This document shows positions 51,515 to 60,740 of a stretch of 64,000 bases of DNA, in pieces. Under the pieces are notes generated by a model, which saw only the letters and a list, made by a program, of their open reading frames with translations, did not search any database and was not told the DNA's origin. Within the stretch, counting starts at the first letter, position 1, and every line of letters begins with the position of its first letter. Both the position numbers and the translations under genes were made by a program. Origin of the DNA: Arenicola marina (Eukaryota > Annelida > Polychaeta > Arenicolidae); contig OZ025255.1 of assembly GCA_964019135.1 (NCBI GenBank), forward strand, positions 20,685,708 to 20,749,707. The letters are read 5' to 3'.

Positions 51515-52085
51515 CGAGGGATGGCGAACGCTGTAACAGCTAGGGATGGTAACTCGATAATACCCAGGGATGGCAGACTCGGTGACAGCTAGGGATGGTA
51601 ACTCGATAATACCCAGGGATGGCAGACTCGGTGACAGTTAGGGATGGTAACTCGATAATACCCAGGGATGGCCGACTCGCTGACAGCTAGGGATGGTAAC
51701 TCGATCATACCCAGGGTTTGCTGATTCGGTAACAGCTAGGGATGCTAACTCGATAATACCCAGGGATGGCCGACTCGGTGACAGCTAGGGATGGTGACGA
51801 TAATAACTAGGGATGGTAACTATAATACCCAGGGATGGCCGACTCTGTGACAGCTAGGGATGGTAACTCGATAATACCCAGGGATGGCCGACTCGGTGAC
51901 AGCTAGGGATGGCAACTCGATAATACCCAAGGTTGGCAGACTCGGTGACAGCTAGAGATGGTAACTCGATAATACCCAGAGCTGACAGACTCGGTGACAG
52001 CTAGGGATGGTAACTCGATAATACCCAGGGATGGCTGATTCGGTAACAGCTAGGGATGGTAACTCGTTAATACCCAGGGTTTGCT
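51515..52085. repeat. 49-bp minisatellite
   Basis: About 11 units of 49 bp contain AGCTAGGGATGGTAACTCG, then ATAATACCCAGGGATGGC and GACTCGGTGAC. Each unit is a diverged dimer, since AGGGATGG appears twice per unit. Confidence 0.92.
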
Positions 52086-52347
52086 GGGGTGGCGTTAAGA
52101 ATGTACCTTCCTAACTTCTAATTGTTAAATACCACTATGTGGTTCGGTGATTTATTTGTGGACCACTTTCAACGCGACGAAAGAGGTTAGTTATGGGGAG
52201 AATTTCGAAAATTTATTTTGTTTCGCAACAAATTATCGAAGGGTTAAGTAATTCAGATTGAATACCAAGTATCCCGAAATGCTCAGACGAATGAAACCGG
52301 AGAAAAAACAAGAATCACAAAATGCAGATGTAAAATTTAACAAAGTT
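52086..52347. other. AT-rich spacer downstream of the F-box gene
   Basis: Unique sequence lying past the candidate poly(A) signal. No gene is recognised. Confidence 0.4.
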
Positions 52348-52353
52348 TTTATT
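52348..52353 (-). terminator. Candidate poly(A) signal AATAAA for the F-box transcript
   Basis: The minus strand reads AATAAA here. It is followed about 20-40 nt later by T- and GT-rich sequence (TTTTGTGATTCTTG), the normal layout of an animal cleavage site. No AATAAA was seen on the minus strand between this point and the stop at 55396; an ATTAAA occurs at 53580-53585. If used, it gives a 3' UTR of about 3 kb. Confidence 0.35.
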
Positions 52354-55300
52354 CTTTTAATTTCATAAATATATATCAACATGATTACACAATTCTCTCT
52401 TGACAACAGATACAAAACAACTATCCATTAAATTGTGTTGTTGTTAGTCATCTATTTTGAAACATCCTTGGTGGATATTTGTCCACAGATTTCTACAAGC
52501 AGGTTTTTTTAAAACTTTTGGCCGGGAGTTAGTCGCACTGGTCCGCCAACTCCGCTCTCCACCACCCCTCCGCCCGCCCGCTCGCTCGCCCGCCCGCCCG
52601 CCGCAAGTGGAAGTGAGGGCGTGGAGTGCGAGGGCGGGGTGGGGGTGAGGGGGGGGGGGGTGGAGGGCGGGTTGGGGGCTGTGGCGGCCGGCCAACCCGG
52701 AACGTCGGCACGTTTCAGGCTCTGCTTCCACCGTATCCTATCTCTCTCCACCACTCTAGCCAACACGAGATCCTTTGTGAAGCCCCTCCTCGAGGGCTGA
52801 ATTCAGTCCAGGTGCAGAAGAAACAACTGCACGAAGTCCACGTACGCTCAACCACGGTAACAGGGCCGAGTCACTCACAAGCCGGTTCCGGGAACCTCAG
52901 TCCCAGGGCGGAAAGCGTGGTCCTACCCAGCCTTCCAATGTCCCGTATTTGTTTGTTCTCACCATGCCCTGCGATTCCTTTAACACAGTGTGAACCCACT
53001 TCATACCTTATTGCTCGAGACCCGTTGCATTCGTGAACACTTCACTTCCAACACGCCGCATTCAACTCTCGCCAAACAACAAACACGCGTCCATACCGCA
53101 TTCCAAAATGCCAGAAGCTGGCTCTGTTCCCTAACCTGTCAAATTCCATACCGCACCAAGCACCCGGCCAGAATTATAAATCGGATAATATAATATGTGG
53201 AATTATGTTTCAATACAGGAGGCCAGATATCCTAACAGATCTAGCGCCTAACGAAGTCCGATGTCGATAATTATGAAGAAGAAGCAGACTCATTAATAAC
53301 CCTTCGTCTAGTCTATTACTTCAGCAGTACGCTCGCAATGCTATTCAACTCTAACAATTCACGAGAAACAAAAAGAGTGAAAAGACCTCCACGGCTTTAG
53401 CATGGGTTAATGTGTAAACCCCCTCCCCATACTACTATAACGCCCCCACCCTCATTGCCCCGGGGGGTCAACGCCCGCGATGACCCCTCCCGCTGGGGCT
53501 TTGTGGTGTGGGGTCTGCATATTCCGAGAGAGAGAGAGAGAGTGCGACCTTTGCGGTTACAGTAAAAGCCAGTTGCTGATTTAATATCCGCAATGCCGTG
53601 ACCGCCGTGGCGAGGGCGACAGCCTTAATTGGCCATGTAATCCAACCCCGAGAGGCCGCAGTGTCACCCCGGCTGACGTAAGCCCGTCAGCCGACCAGCC
53701 AAACCGGGACACGTGCCTTGTGTGGTGAGGACAGCGACCCTGGAAGCGGAGAATGGGCCGGCGCGATGACAAAGTGCGGCTCAGTTCGTGACCTAGATAC
53801 TGGCCTCACTGACGCAGCCACTGGCCTCGTTTGACTTGATGCATCCTCGTTCAAGGTTGCTTTGATCCTCACCGGAGGTTGCTTAAGCCTACTATACCGG
53901 ATCTCTCTCTCTATATATATAGAGATTCGATTTCCGCCGAAAGAATGTCGTCTATTAATAGCCAAACGCTGTAACACACGGGAGCAAGAGTGAGAGCATT
54001 TCGCCTATCCCCAGTTAACAAGACAAAACTGCCAAATACAAAAAGCTAAGCCAAGGGCATAGCACTTTCTTAACAAGTAACAACATACAATATGGTCCCC
54101 AACGTGAAAACTAAGAGTACATTATCCAAATCTTTTTTTTCTTTCTTTTGTTCGATTTCGTCTTCCTTCCTATTCTGTTGATATAATAACAACACATAGA
54201 ATGCCCAATACCTTGTGACACGACAGCGAACATTCGCCCAGCACTCTCTCTCGACAGTCACCGCTTCGCAGAGTTTCAATCACTGAGTCTTTAGCATGTG
54301 ACGTACACCCAAGTATTACAAGCCAGGAAATCTAAATACAGAAAAAAAAAACGACATAATGCCCTGAATGTTCGAGTCTACCCTGATTGATACCAGTACA
54401 AATTTCACCTTCACTTTTTTTTTCGGACGAGTTTAAATTACGTTCATCTTAAAACGACGATACCTCATTCTGTTCTGTGCGAACTGGCAGCAATTCTAGT
54501 CACGTGATATGTGGGTCACGTGCCACGGACGCTGTGCCGAAAATCGGCATCTCTCCATCTGTAGCGGTCACCAGGCTGTATACAGCGCGCCCTTACACAA
54601 AGTATTCCAAACATACTAACTTCCAGAGGATACGCCGCGATTAAATCATCTAACCATTCGTCCATCTTCGTACCTTGCAAGCAAACAACGACTACGCAGT
54701 AATGGCAGCATTCAAAACAGTCAACCAGTCTTTCCCCAATTTGCAAGTTAAAAAAATGAATAGGAAAAAAAAAAAAAAAAGCAGACGATGAAGCACTTAT
54801 GGCACCAATTCAAAATGGCATCCGTTTCCTTTGAGTATATCCATCCCCCAAGATCACATTCTTCTTTTGTAGCCATTTACTCTAACCAGTCGCTCTAAAC
54901 ATAAACTAGCAGCAAACAACAACAGAAGAAGCTCACATATTCCTTGAAATGACCGAACACAATTCTGTCACCTTTTTAAACACGTGAAGTAAGTACAAAA
55001 GGTTTTTTTTTTCGCTTTACGCTGCTGATAAAAGCTAACATGTGGCTAAAATGTATCCACTCATTCACAGCAAAAGTCGGACGATTTGCCATCCGTCCTC
55101 AGAAACGTGTACACCTTTCCTAATAAAATGAACAGCGCGAACTATCCTACCACACAAAATAAGTTTGTTTTCTGGTATTAGCACTAATCCACTACCACAC
55201 AGGGAGTAAATATCTTAATCTACGAAGGGATTATGAATACGGCCCAGGCCCCCTGTGGAATCCCTCCCCAACAGTGCACGACATCCCTCCCGTGACCATA

Positions 55301-55395
55301 GATCTCGGGAGTCTAGGAGACCGTCCATTGTTGGGAGAAGAACTTGCTCGGGGGTCCCTGGAGTCGTCGGGTTCCCGTGGTGGCTGGCTTTCATT
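52354..55395 (-). other. Probable 3' UTR / downstream region of the F-box gene
   Basis: This holds no convincing gene. It contains a GC-rich block with CGCCCGCC runs and a 12-nt poly(G) at 52.55-52.68 kb, a GA microsatellite at 53.53 kb, a TA/CT microsatellite at 53.91 kb, two CACGTG E-boxes (54501-54506 and 54517-54522), and an 18-nt poly(A) at 54.76 kb. The AT-rich part next to the stop codon suits a 3' UTR. Extent is inferred from the poly(A) signal only. Confidence 0.3.
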
Positions 55396-56922
55396 TCATA
55401 TCAAAGTCTTGTGCTCAGAGCACGAGCAGACGGCCTTGAGGATAATGTCAAGCTCCGGGTAAATGGCATCTCTCCAGTCCTTGTGCAGGACGTGTTCGTT
55501 CACCTGGATCAGGTTGGGTGCGCCCTCTCGCAGGACGTGGTAGACGCAGGGGATGCGCAGGTTGTCGGGGTTGACCAGCGGCCCGGTCCAGTGGTGGCGG
55601 CTCACTTTGAAGACCTTCACGGCCGGCAGGTTGACGTCTTGGATGTAGAAGCCGCGGCACTGAGAGACGTCGAGGTACTCGAGGTGGTCGGACTTGATGG
55701 AGTAGAGGACGAGGCCGCGGGCCGTCGGGGTCCACACCTCCAGGACCAAGTGGCGCAGGCTGGTCACGTTCTGGAACAGCGCATCCAGCGCGGACTGTTC
55801 CAGGGACTGAAAGACGAAGTACTTCTCGAGGACGAGCACCTCCAGCTTGGGCAGCCGGGCGAGCGCCTCAAGGGAGGGCGATGACCAGTCGAAGGGCAGG
55901 ACGAGTTTGTTGAGGTTGGGCGCGGCCGCCACGAAGGAGACGAAGAATTTGACGAAGAGCCGTTGACGGCGGCGGTGGCGGTGCATCAACTCGTTGTAGT
56001 CGCTGGTCGACCACGTGGCGCTGTCCCTCCAGAAGGGCTTGACGGGGGTCTCCTTCCAGTTGAGGTGGGCGAACTCGAGCTCCTGGCATCGGGAGGACCG
56101 CATGAGGGTCTGCAGGCAGTCCAGCCAGCCGTCGCGACAATCCCCGATGTCGTAGGCGAACCTGAGGCGGCGTAGAACGGGCCGGATGTAGCGGAGATAC
56201 TGGAAAAACTTCTTCACCCGATTCCTGTACAAAGCGTAGCACAACTCTGAACATTCGTGACTTTGCGAGCGGTTATGGCACAGCGGGAAGGCAGTCATGT
56301 CGATAATGTTCCAGAGACTAGACGATTTGATGAGAGCTCCCCATTCCGAGCACACCTGAGAGGCCACCCCCCGCTCTTTGAGGGAGAGAAACGAGAACAC
56401 TTTCAGCATGCAGTCCACCGGCAGTTTGTCGAAGGGGAACTTCTCTTCCTTCTGGCCCAGGGCCTCCTGGCTCAGCCTCAGCAGTTCGGACTTGGGAGAT
56501 TCAACGCTGAGCAGCTGCTGGTTGTGGTGGTAGCGCGCGCCGTACTCGCATGCCGAGACCGTCCTGTTGCGGTCGACCGCGCCACGCACCGACCCCACGG
56601 GCGGCTTCTTGAAGGGGGTGACCAGCTCATCACCGACGTCGCCGAAGCTGGCGGCGCTCCCGTAGTTGGCGTAGCCCGCCGCCCGGCTGGGCATGCACTC
56701 GAGGTCCAGCGACATGGAGATGGAGCGCACCTTCTTCACCCTCTTGGAATTGGACTTCTTCACGACGGCGTTGACCTTCTTCTTGGTCGACATAATGGCG
56801 TACGCGACTGCGCTGAGGAAGCATACAAAGCAGCCGGTGCTGGTGAGGTCAGGCTGCCAGCCGGGTGCGCTGGCCGATACGTCCTTCTCCGGTAGGCGCT
56901 CCACTCTAGAGCTCATCACAGT
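55396..56922 (-). CDS. F-box protein with LRR-like C-terminal half; main coding exon
   Basis: The long minus-strand frame ends at the TGA at 55396-55398. Numbered on the 511-residue spliced model, it has a basic patch at about 50-68 (KKKVNAVVKK...KRVKKV, NLS-like) and a Ser/Thr-rich linker. An F-box lies at about 166-212 (LPVDCMLKVFSFLSL, then W at 197 and LWNIIDM). A second basic patch HRHRRRQR is at about 317-324. Five LRR-like strands follow: PNLNKLVLPF, PKLEVLVLEK, TSLRHLVLEV, DHLEYLDVSQ and PAVKVFKVSR. F-box proteins usually bind Skp1 and bring substrates to SCF ubiquitin ligases; the LRR-like half would be the substrate-binding part. That role is inferred. The exon begins at 56922 after a pyrimidine tract and CAG, so 11 codons of open frame further upstream are intronic. 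First ATG inside the exon: 56914-56916 (MSSRVERL, 506 aa). Another ATG is 41 codons later (MSTKKKVN). I do not recognise a named orthologue. Codon use is GC-rich, unlike the flanks. Confidence 0.85.
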   Translation of the reverse strand, partial: TVMSSRVERLPEKDVSASAPGWQPDLTSTGCFVCFLSAVAYAIMSTKKKVNAVVKKSNSKRVKKVRSISMSLDLECMPSRAAGYANYGSAASFGDVGDELVTPFKKPPVGSVRGAVDRNRTVSACEYGARYHHNQQLLSVESPKSELLRLSQEALGQKEEKFPFDKLPVDCMLKVFSFLSLKERGVASQVCSEWGALIKSSSLWNIIDMTAFPLCHNRSQSHECSELCYALYRNRVKKFFQYLRYIRPVLRRLRFAYDIGDCRDGWLDCLQTLMRSSRCQELEFAHLNWKETPVKPFWRDSATWSTSDYNELMHRHRRRQRLFVKFFVSFVAAAPNLNKLVLPFDWSSPSLEALARLPKLEVLVLEKYFVFQSLEQSALDALFQNVTSLRHLVLEVWTPTARGLVLYSIKSDHLEYLDVSQCRGFYIQDVNLPAVKVFKVSRHHWTGPLVNPDNLRIPCVYHVLREGAPNLIQVNEHVLHKDWRDAIYPELDIILKAVCSCSEHKTLI

Positions 56923-57007
56923 CTGGAGGAAGACAAACCAAAGAAACAAACATTAGTATAATTCATCTAGAGCCAGATGGAAGTAATGATGACATAATGG
57001 CACTTAC
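56923..57007 (-). other. Candidate 85-bp intron in the F-box gene
   Basis: Read on the minus strand, it starts GTAAGTG, contains the branch-point consensus TACTAAT about 30 nt before its end, and finishes with a T-rich tract and CTTCCTCCAG. All four splice signals are close to consensus. The acceptor is the surest part. The donor could instead be further away, at the CpG-rich block near 60 kb. Confidence 0.6.
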
Positions 57008-57016
57008 TGCAATCAT
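57008..57016 (-). CDS. Candidate first coding exon (M-I-A) of the F-box gene
   Basis: On the minus strand, ATG ATT GCA is followed directly by a consensus donor (GTAAGTG, 57001-57007). Joined to the main exon it reads M-I-A-T-V-M-S-S-R in frame, with a phase-0 junction. The same frame stays open upstream for about 30 codons without another ATG, so this would be the first start. The bases before the ATG are a weak Kozak context. The alternative is that translation starts inside the main exon and this stretch is 5' UTR or intron. The exon's 5' limit is unknown; a possible acceptor lies at about 57031. Confidence 0.45.
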
Positions 57017-57061
57017 ACGGTAAGCACAAACTGTGGGTGAGACAGCATCAGACACGTGGCG

Positions 57062-57125
57062 ATACACGTAGAGTACAATCCCTGCACCCTGGTTTAATGG
57101 TTAGGGTGACGCGCACCGCACTAAC
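57062..57125 (-). mobile_element. Possible decayed tRNA-derived SINE head
   Basis: On the minus strand TGGTTAGTGCGGTGCG resembles an A box and GGGATTGTACTC a B box, with an 8-bp inverted repeat (ATGGTTAG with CTAACCAT) between. Divergence from consensus is high. Confidence 0.3.
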
Positions 57126-57844
57126 CATTGCGACGTTAAACAAAAAGAATCTGGAAGTAACAGGTCGAGTGAGTCCTGGCATCCACTCGCATATAAACTG
57201 TACGTTCTACCGCTAAATGACAACAACCTTATCGGCCAAAGTTCGTCCCTGCACTGACAAGACAAGGAAAACACTTGTTCATATAATTCCGGCACCCCCA
57301 CCCCCTATCCGTCCCCAGCGGTGACAAAGGTTGACCAGTGATCTTTCCTCCTTTGGTGGGTGGCGGTGGCTGGGGGGGGGGTTACCAGGAAGAGTGGATG
57401 AACCGCGAGTGTGTGTGTGTGGGGGGGGGGGGGGGGGGTACAAGCCAGAGAACGGTCAACAGAGCACTCTGCACATATATATATACATATAGATATAGAT
57501 AGATATATATATATATATATATATCTATATCTACAGTAGACAGTTGCGTCAGCAGTAGCAGCCGATAGTTACCAAAGCGGGGGTGGGGGGTGGGGTAACA
57601 ACAGCAAGGGTAGGAGATACATCGGTGACCTCTTTGTGAGCGAGCCACCTGTACACATAGGTATTACCGTTAATTACCCGTGTCCTTTGTGTGGGCGCCA
57701 CACGCCAGGCCTGGGCGCTCAGCACTGGACTAATTATTTGGGAGTAGTCTGTTTGATATAAACGGGCCTTGAACATTGTCACCGTGGGTCGCCTTGTCGA
57801 TAAGACCCTGTGGGGGGTGGGCGGGGGAGGGGTGGAGGAAGCAC
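57126..57844. other. Unassigned sequence with poly(G) and TA microsatellite
   Basis: A GTGTGT tract runs into poly(G) at 57421-57438. A near-palindromic TATATA/GATATAGA stretch lies at 57.47-57.53 kb. No exon is recognised; it may be intron or upstream region of the F-box gene. Confidence 0.4.
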
Positions 57845-58342
57845 AGACCGCCCACGTTCCACTTGCGGGGGACCGAGAGGGGGGTGGGGGCACGTGTCGA
57901 GTAGATCGCCTGATCCCTGCGGGTGGTTTACATACGTCACCAATGCGGAAAATACCCCCGGTAAAACCACCCCTGTCATCAAGTCAAAGGCTGTCAGCCT
58001 GCCTGCCTGTAGACCGCCCACGTTCCACTTGCGGGGGACCGAGAGGGGGGTGGGGGCACGTGTCGAGTAGATCGCCTGATCCCTGCGGGTGGTTTACATA
58101 CGTCACCAATGCGGAAAATACCCCCGGTAAAACCACCCCTGTCATCAAGCCAAAGGCTGTCAGCCTGCCTGCCTGTAGACCGCCCACGTTCCACTTGCGG
58201 GGGACCGAGAGGGGGGTGGGGGCACGTGTCGAGTAGATCGCCTGATCCTTGCGGGTGGTTTACATACGTCACCAATGCGGAAAATACCCCCGGTAAAACC
58301 ACCCCTGTCATCAAGCCAAAGGCTGTCAGCCTGCCTGCCTGT
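57845..58342. repeat. 166-bp tandem repeat, three near-identical copies
   Basis: Copies at 57845-58010, 58011-58176 and 58177-58342 each start AGACCGCCCACGTTCC and end CTGCCTGCCTGT. Each has a GGCACGTGTC E-box. I see only a handful of single-base differences. Open frames on both strands are repeat artefacts. Confidence 0.95.
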
Positions 58343-58590
58343 AGTTTCCTGCATGGGCAGATTTCCTCCTCAATCTCTTAATAAGCTTAATTCATTAATC
58401 ACGGCCGCCTCATATCACAAGAGAAAAAAAAATACACAAAATAAAATATGGATATGCGACATGAAGTACGACATGAAGTACGTGCATCAAATCATGTCAA
58501 TCATCGGTGGAGCCGCGACTCTCCCTCCCTTATCCTGTTATCAGGTGCACGCCTGTTAAAGTGGAACACCATGAGAGCATGGCATGAGGT
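58343..58590. other. Short unique spacer
   Basis: AT-rich, between the 166-bp repeats and the MITE. Nothing is recognised. Confidence 0.4.
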
Positions 58591-59220
58591 CAGGGGCCAG
58601 TTTCATGAAACCTTCGTACGAAGATTGGGACCCGTAAATCCGGTTTCACGAAGCCTTCGTAACATGAGATACGTAGGTTCCTTCGTACATCTACGAGTGC
58701 CTCGACCCTATCGTACACCCTTTGTACTAGCATAAAGACATACATTTCTGTCTACGGTATCTGTGAAAGTTGGAATCGTTGCTACGTTACATATAATGTC
58801 TAAATCCATCCCACATATTCAGGACGTCACAATGCGAGTATCCTAGCAACGGTCGCATGACGCCTTGGACATTATGAATGGGTTGAAACTGCACAAATTA
58901 TATACAAAAATTACGCGAATTAATATTGTTGGCAACGGCAAAAACACTAGATTTATGCAAAAGCTTACGTCAAAGGCCCTTCTTCGATTCGATTAAATGT
59001 TTTCATGGAAAAGTTCATGCATTTATCACATACGCATTGGTACTTCTTTCACTTCCGGCGTTAAAAATATGGTACGAAGGTTCGTACGATGGGCTTTAGC
59101 CATACAAAATACGAAGGAGGTACGAAGGCTTCGTGAAACGCACGTACAGTTCTCGTACGAACCTTCGTATATGGACTACGTGTAACGTACGGTACGAAGG
59201 TTTCGTGAAACTGGCCTCTG
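58591..59220. mobile_element. Non-autonomous DNA transposon (MITE), hAT-like ends
   Basis: The left end CAGGGGCCAGTTTCATGAAA, continuing CCTTCGTACG, matches the complement of the right end (CAGAGGCCAGTTTCACGAAA, continuing CCTTCGTACC). Subterminal ACGAAGG/CCTTCGT motifs repeat on both strands, as transposase-binding sites often do. The ~300-bp middle is AT-rich and non-coding. CAG-starting ends suggest the hAT superfamily. A matching 8-bp target duplication is not visible, so the family is tentative. Confidence 0.75.
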
Positions 59221-59949
59221 GTGGGCCAGATTAGCTCAGGTGAGACCTGGGCCAATTGACAAGATACAAAAGAGATGGTCATCTCAAAGTGAACACCTAA
59301 CTGGATAACAGGACTAGATCTAGATCTACATAAAAAAATAATTTAATTTTTAAATCGGTACCAATCGCTAAAAGAAATAGCTATAATGGCACGATTTATT
59401 ACTTCCCCGCAACGTAAAATGATGGGTAAAGTGTCACTAAAAAACATTCCTGTCATTTTTAACGGAGATGTGGACGGTTCGTCACCGGTATTTCAATGAA
59501 GTGGGTGTGAGGGACAGACATACTGCGGTCCTACCTTCGCCTTTCTCTTCTGAGACTTCCTCTTGGCAAGAGCTAAGGCCAATGACTTCTCCACCATTTT
59601 GCACATGCCTGAGAACACGATTCCTGAGCGTCTGTGGCAGACGTATCCAACGATAACTACGATTAAAGTGAAACTCCTTCACTATGAACACCGGTGTCAG
59701 TGTGACAACGAATGGCTACAGTTTTGTTCTTCGCAAGCCGCTCTCACATACAATGCGATCAGCTGGCTGCTGGCGTACAAATAACACGGTCGGCTTTTTT
59801 TACTCTTCCACTTCCTTTGTGTAATCGCGCTTTAGTTCTGTTCGCCTGGCGACATCAACCGATACGCATCCACATTAGCTGCATAGACCAACAAATGTCC
59901 GAAGGTGACGATGATAATGGTGAGACACAGAGTCGAGTCTTGATCAGGT
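59221..59949. other. Unassigned unique sequence
   Basis: No gene is recognised. It lies between the MITE and the CpG-rich block, where an intron of the F-box gene may run. Confidence 0.4.
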
Positions 59950-60740
59950 GTTTTGCGGTTTAGCTTCCAGACGCCGACCCCCTAGTCGTTCGTTGCTTGG
60001 GGGTTTCACGACGGCGTCGCAGACTAGCGGACCTGTCGGCCTTTATATCGGTGGCCCCAGCGTCTCGCTACGCCTCGCTGGGCACACACTTCCCAGCCAA
60101 TGGCAAGCCCGCAGCCGGTCACACGGGTCAGCCGGCCCGGCACTTGTTTACAACGCCGAGTCGCTAGCCTATTTGCCGAGCCCGGCGCCAAGCTTTCTGT
60201 ATACCCGCCTCCCCAACCTACCACTTCACCCGTCCCCGGCTAAGCCCATACCCTTCCCCCAGCCGCCTCACCCTACTACATCCGCCCGCCAACGGTACAC
60301 ACAGAACCTGCCTGGCCGGCTCCACCCTGCCCTGCCCCGCCCCCCTCCTTCTCTTCCCCACCTCACGCGCCCGACCGGCAGTCAGCGCGGAGCCCGGCCC
60401 GGGGCCCTGGGGGTCTCGTGTGAGGAAGGGTGTGGGGCAGGGGAAGGGGCAGGGGGAGGGCAGGGGGGAGGTGCGACAGCAGCCAGCGGCCGCCAAACCG
60501 GCCGGCCGGCCAGCCAGTCAGCTGATGTTGCCTATTTGGCTCACGCCTGGATTCGGTACACCTGACAATCAATCCCGCAACGACCTTCACCCCTCACCCA
60601 GTTTCCAGCGCAGCGCTCCCTGGGGGCCGCAAGCCCAGGACGACAAACCAAGACAAAGAACTGCGCGCTGATTGGCTGAGCGCCGCGCTCCGCAACCGGC
60701 GGGGGGGGGGGGGAGAAGGTTAGGGTGCGGATGGGTAATC
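59950..60740 (-). promoter_or_regulatory. CpG-rich block with CCAAT boxes, candidate F-box promoter
   Basis: This is the most GC- and CpG-rich non-repeat stretch in the window. It carries an AGCCAAT at 60095-60101 (plus strand) and an inverted ATTGGCT at 60671-60677, which reads AGCCAAT on the minus strand, as a minus-strand promoter would need. The only supported gene downstream on that strand is the F-box gene 3 kb away, so a non-coding first exon here is plausible. A possible minus-strand donor (GGGTGAGG) lies at about 60597. The long open frames in this block reflect base composition. A divergent plus-strand gene is possible but not seen. Confidence 0.4.

Noticed and set aside
55255-55884. 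Plus-strand frame of 209 codons and other frames antisense to the F-box exon
   Set aside because: They are shadows of GC-rich coding sequence on the other strand and have no domain.
59948-60565. Plus-strand frame of 205 codons in the CpG-rich block
   Set aside because: Pro/Ser/Arg-rich low-complexity sequence, explained by high GC lowering stop frequency.
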